This document shows positions 61,102 to 64,000 of a stretch of 64,000 bases of DNA, in pieces; the stretch's first letter is position 1, and each line of letters starts with the position of its first letter. The DNA is from Deltaproteobacteria bacterium (lineage in GTDB: Bacteria > Desulfobacterota > B13-G15 > RBG-16-54-18), in assembly GCA_016927065.1 (NCBI GenBank), contig JAFGNJ010000024.1, positions 1-64,000 of the forward strand, written 5' to 3'. The position numbers were made by a program, and so were the translations under genes. The notes under the pieces are model-generated. The model was given only the letters and a program-made list of their open reading frames with translations. It made no database searches and was not told the origin of the DNA.

Positions 61102-62190
61102 ATGCTTGCCGAGAGATTAAAAATGATTAAACCTTCAGGGGTCCGACGCATTTTCGACAGGGCCAGCCGAATGAAGGATCCTCTTGATCTCAGTCTTGGG
61201 GAACCGGATTTCGACATCCCCGACGAGATAAAACGAGAGGGTATCCGCTGGATCGAGAAAGGTTTCAATAAATATACCCTGACTCAGGGGATTCCCGAGC
61301 TGAGACAGAAGGTAGAGGAGTACCTCACGGATAAGGGAATACGGTTTGATACCGTTATGATCACCGCCGGTGTTACCGGAGGTCTTCTTCTGAGTTGCAT
61401 GTGCCTTATCGATCCTGGTGATGAAGTCTTGATCCCCGATCCCTATTTTGTCATGTACGAATACCAGGTTTTGCTGATGGGGGGAGTGCCCCATTATATA
61501 GATACATATCCTGATTTTCGCCTGCACGAGGACACGATCCGCAAGGCCCTCACTCCCCGAACGAAGCTTATTATCATCAATAGTCCTGCGAATCCCACGG
61601 GAACCGTTTATTCAAAGGAAGAACTTGAAATGGTGGCTCGTATTGCCGGTGAGAGAGGGTTGATCGTTATCTCCGACGATATCTATGAACGTTTTGTCTA
61701 TGATGTTCCGACAGCGCCCTGTATAGGGCAAATGTATGAAAAGACCATCACCCTGAACGGTTTCTCTAAGGCCTGGGGGATGACGGGGTGGCGTTTAGGA
61801 TATGCTGCCGGACCTGAGGAGATTATACAACAGATGATTACCCTTCAGCAGTATTCTTTTACCTGCCCCCCGTCTTTTGCTCAAAAGGCGGCCCTGGTTG
61901 CCTTCGATTATGATATGGGGGAGTATATACGACGCTATCGCGAAAAGAGGGATTTCGTCTACGATGCCTTGCACGAGCGGTATCGAGTGACGCGGCCTCA
62001 AGGGGCATTCTTTATCTTTCCCGAGGCAGATGATGGAGATGGAAAGAAATTGGTAGAGCGGGCCATCAGCAAGGGGGTGTTCATCATACCGGGAGGGGTA
62101 TTTTCACAGCGTCGCAGTCATTTCCGCATCTCTTTTGCCGCCCCGATGGATGTGTTGGAGCGAGGTGTGGCAATACTCAATGAACTGTGA
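61102..62190 (+). CDS. Class I/II pyridoxal-phosphate aminotransferase
   Basis: 362 aa of the aspartate/aromatic aminotransferase fold: DLSLGEPDFDIPDEI, NKYTLTQGIPELRQKV, INSPANPTGTVYSKEEL, and the PLP Lys in NGFSKAWGMTGWRLGY; C-terminal Arg in HFRISFAAP. Substrate cannot be assigned (Asp, aromatic or branched-chain are possible). GGAGGTGCCGA gives a strong ribosome binding site immediately after the leader terminator. Confidence 0.9.
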   Translation: MLAERLKMIKPSGVRRIFDRASRMKDPLDLSLGEPDFDIPDEIKREGIRWIEKGFNKYTLTQGIPELRQKVEEYLTDKGIRFDTVMITAGVTGGLLLSCMCLIDPGDEVLIPDPYFVMYEYQVLLMGGVPHYIDTYPDFRLHEDTIRKALTPRTKLIIINSPANPTGTVYSKEELEMVARIAGERGLIVISDDIYERFVYDVPTAPCIGQMYEKTITLNGFSKAWGMTGWRLGYAAGPEEIIQQMITLQQYSFTCPPSFAQKAALVAFDYDMGEYIRRYREKRDFVYDALHERYRVTRPQGAFFIFPEADDGDGKKLVERAISKGVFIIPGGVFSQRRSHFRISFAAPMDVLERGVAILNEL

Positions 62191-62193
62191 TCT

Positions 62194-62709
62194 TTATCCT
62201 TGCTTATCTTTTTTATTAAGCGATAACCCTTTTTCAATAATATCGACTATCCCACCTATGTCGGTGGTGCTGAGGCAGGGTATAGTCTCTAGGGTGAGGG
62301 GGTCATCACTCACCACGGCGATCACGTTTTCCAACTCCGGGGCGAGGGGGTGCGGATGGATCGCTTTCCTGAAGACCTCTACCTTGGGGTGTTGTTCTCT
62401 TTTAAACCCCTCGGCAATGATGATATCTGCCCGATGGATAAATTGAGAAGCTAGTTCATTCAGGGAGAGGTCGTGAGAGACGTCTTCTACCAAGGCGATC
62501 TTCTGCGGTGATGAGATGACCACTGTGTGGGCACCGGCCTGTTTGTGACGCCAGCTATCCTTTCCCTCCTGATCCATCGGAAAGTCGCTCTCGTGGTGTT
62601 TTACCGTCGCTACCCGATAGCCGCGCTTGATGAATTCCGGGATCAAATGTTCAATCAGTGTAGTCTTCCCGCTCGCGGATCTTCCCACAATGGAGATGAT
62701 AGGCGTCAT
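62194..62709 (-). CDS. mobB: Molybdopterin-guanine dinucleotide biosynthesis protein B
   Basis: 171 aa GTPase-like protein: P-loop IVGRSASGKTTLIEHLIPEFIKRGYRVATVKHH, GKDSWRHKQAGAHTVVISSPQ, and ADIIIAEGFKREQHPKVEVFR. It assists attachment of GMP to molybdenum cofactor, implying molybdoenzymes elsewhere in the genome. Convergent with the aminotransferase, 3 bp apart. Confidence 0.93.
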   Translation of the reverse strand: MTPIISIVGRSASGKTTLIEHLIPEFIKRGYRVATVKHHESDFPMDQEGKDSWRHKQAGAHTVVISSPQKIALVEDVSHDLSLNELASQFIHRADIIIAEGFKREQHPKVEVFRKAIHPHPLAPELENVIAVVSDDPLTLETIPCLSTTDIGGIVDIIEKGLSLNKKDKQG

Positions 62710-62825
62710 TGCAGTTTTTCCTTTGCCACCTCTTGAGGGTTCTCATACTACAATCGTCATTGAGGATAGTCAACAGAGATCTCTTTCTTGTTGAGCTTCA
62801 GCGAGCGCTGTGTTAAATATGGGCC

Positions 62826-64000
62826 ATGGGCTCCTATGAAGAAAACCCCCAGGACATAGACCAAGCAGATATCGTTGTCGGCATTCCCTCATACAACGAG
62901 GCAGAGACTATTGTGCACCCCATCACCCAGGCCAGCTTGGGCCTCCTCCAGTTTTTCGGCGACAAAACAGCTGTGATCATAAATTGTGATAACAACTCCT
63001 CCGATGGCACGAAAGAAGCCTTTTTGAAGACTCCCACAGAGATTCCCAAGATCTATCTCTCTACCGCTCCCGGTATCAAAGGGAAAGGGAATAATTTGAT
63101 GAACCTCTTTGCCAGGGCCGCTGAGTTGAGGGCCCAGGCCTGTATCATCATTGATGCCGATCTCAAGAGCATCACCCCGCGGTGGATACGAAACCTCGGA
63201 GAACCACTCTTCATGGATTTTGGGTTTGTTGCGCCTCTTTACGTGCGACACAAACATGATGGTACCATCACGAACAATATAGCCTATCCGCTGATTCGCT
63301 CCCTGTATGGTCGTCGTGTGCGTCAACCAATCGGAGGGGACTTTGGTATCTCAGGTGAGCTGTTGCGAATCTATTTGGAACACGATTTTTGGAGTGAAGA
63401 AACCGCCCAGTTCGGTATCGATATATGGATGACCATCCAGGCCATAACCCACGATATACCTATCTGCCAGTCCTTCATGGGGCGTCCAAAAATTCACCGC
63501 CCCAAGGATCCGGGGGCTGATCTCGGACCGATGTTCGGCCAGGTACTGGGGACTCTTTTCGATATGATGACACCGTGGGAGTCTTATTGGAAAGAGGTGA
63601 AATGGAGCAAGCCCACCGCCGTGTTTGGATTCGGCCTGGGGGAGATTGAGCAACCCCCACCGGTAGAGATTAACCAAGAAGGGCTTTACCGGCGCTTTGC
63701 CGAGGGGCATAAAAAATTTCAGGGGACTTGGCAGCGGGTGCTGACACCAGAGGTCTTCGCTAAGCTGATGGAGGCGGCGGCAATAGGGGAGGGGCGTTTT
63801 GATTTTCCCACGCAACTGTGGGCCCAGATTCTTTTTGATTACGCTGTAGGATATCATACGTATACCGATGAGCGTGCGACGCTGCTGGCTTCCCTCATGC
63901 CCCTCTATTTTGGCAAGGTCTATTCCTTCGTCCTGCGCACTGAAAGGATGTCCACCCAAGAGGCTGAGGAATATATCGAGGATCAATGCATGGTCTTTGA
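62826..64000 (+). CDS. Glycosyltransferase family 2/81-like (partial at window edge)
   Basis: Open reading frame from ATG 62826 through the right edge (more than 391 codons, no stop), absent from the ORF track because it is open-ended; the listed minus-strand ORFs here are its shadows. DIVVGIPSYNEAETI is the nucleotide-sugar start, IINCDNNSSDGT and IIDADLKSITPRWI (metal-binding DxD) follow, then QPIGGDFGISGELL. The latter resembles glucosylglycerate or glucosyl-3-phosphoglycerate synthases, enzymes making compatible solutes. An in-frame stop lies four codons upstream, fixing the start. Exact sugar product uncertain. Confidence 0.88.
   Translation, partial: MGSYEENPQDIDQADIVVGIPSYNEAETIVHPITQASLGLLQFFGDKTAVIINCDNNSSDGTKEAFLKTPTEIPKIYLSTAPGIKGKGNNLMNLFARAAELRAQACIIIDADLKSITPRWIRNLGEPLFMDFGFVAPLYVRHKHDGTITNNIAYPLIRSLYGRRVRQPIGGDFGISGELLRIYLEHDFWSEETAQFGIDIWMTIQAITHDIPICQSFMGRPKIHRPKDPGADLGPMFGQVLGTLFDMMTPWESYWKEVKWSKPTAVFGFGLGEIEQPPPVEINQEGLYRRFAEGHKKFQGTWQRVLTPEVFAKLMEAAAIGEGRFDFPTQLWAQILFDYAVGYHTYTDERATLLASLMPLYFGKVYSFVLRTERMSTQEAEEYIEDQCMVF

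Noticed and set aside
62834-63986. Minus-strand ORFs over the right end
   Set aside because: They are shadows of the open glycosyltransferase frame and show no protein-like motifs.

Overview
The window is bacterial chromosome with the gene content and gene order of a Desulfobacterota-type (former Deltaproteobacteria) anaerobe. The evidence is abundant multiheme c-type cytochromes with NrfD-type membrane partners, NtrC-type sigma-54 activators with recognisable -24/-12 promoters, REC-PATAN-roadblock signalling proteins, a YicC/RemA-like/gmk/rpoZ run, a gap-pgk-tpi-secG-tRNA-Leu run, and a type III CoA-transferase plus benzoyl-CoA reductase/2-hydroxyacyl-CoA dehydratase operon. No insertion sequence, prophage or CRISPR array was seen. 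Assignment to a genus is not possible from the sequence alone.

Layout. 0.2-1.0 kb: an SPFH/prohibitin-like protein. 1.2-6.8 kb: a minus-strand operon (TetR regulator, two dehydratase/BCR-like subunits, two family III CoA-transferases) behind a sigma-70 promoter whose -10 overlaps a palindromic operator. 7.0-18.2 kb: a signalling region with three paralogous REC-PATAN-roadblock proteins, two free roadblock-like proteins, and a cytosolic histidine kinase/NtrC pair. Three of these genes or operons have sigma-54 promoters, and two of the fusion genes carry an internal ribosome binding site and ATG exactly at the roadblock domain. Embedded in this region are gmhA, a deoxyhypusine-synthase-like gene, a 29-aa membrane peptide, an FmdB-type zinc ribbon and a TPR membrane protein.

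18.6-25.8 kb: a self-contained vitamin B12 uptake island. One cobalamin riboswitch plus terminator drives the TonB-dependent receptor and btuF-btuC-btuD rightward. A second cobalamin riboswitch plus terminator drives exbB-exbD-tonB leftward, so the two operons converge. 25.8-30.7 kb: a run of poorly characterised small genes, mostly membrane or secreted (lipoprotein, NfeD-like OB-fold, DUF4846, a 40-aa pilin-like peptide). 30.7-47.4 kb: housekeeping genes (gatB, xseA, M23 peptidase, xseB, dxs, tlyA, DUF4416, yicC, remA-like, gmk, rpoZ, gap, pgk, tpiA, secG, tRNA-Leu, proS, aspS), then an MltD-type lytic transglycosylase.

48.9-60.9 kb: a respiratory locus. It has a histidine kinase whose periplasmic sensor carries heme c motifs and its NtrC-type partner; a tetraheme cytochrome/NrfD/ferredoxin module resembling CbcSTU or HybAB; an adjacent operon of two divergent GcvH-like proteins and a small membrane protein sharing a DGG motif; an archaemetzincin; and a 13-heme cytochrome containing two EF-hand loops, paired with a b-type cytochrome. 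Palindromic TTAAACA sites and sigma-54-like promoters link the GcvH-like operon to the NtrC regulator. 60.9-64 kb: a structured leader and terminator before a class I aminotransferase, mobB, and a family 2/81-like glycosyltransferase running off the end, which is missing from the ORF track.
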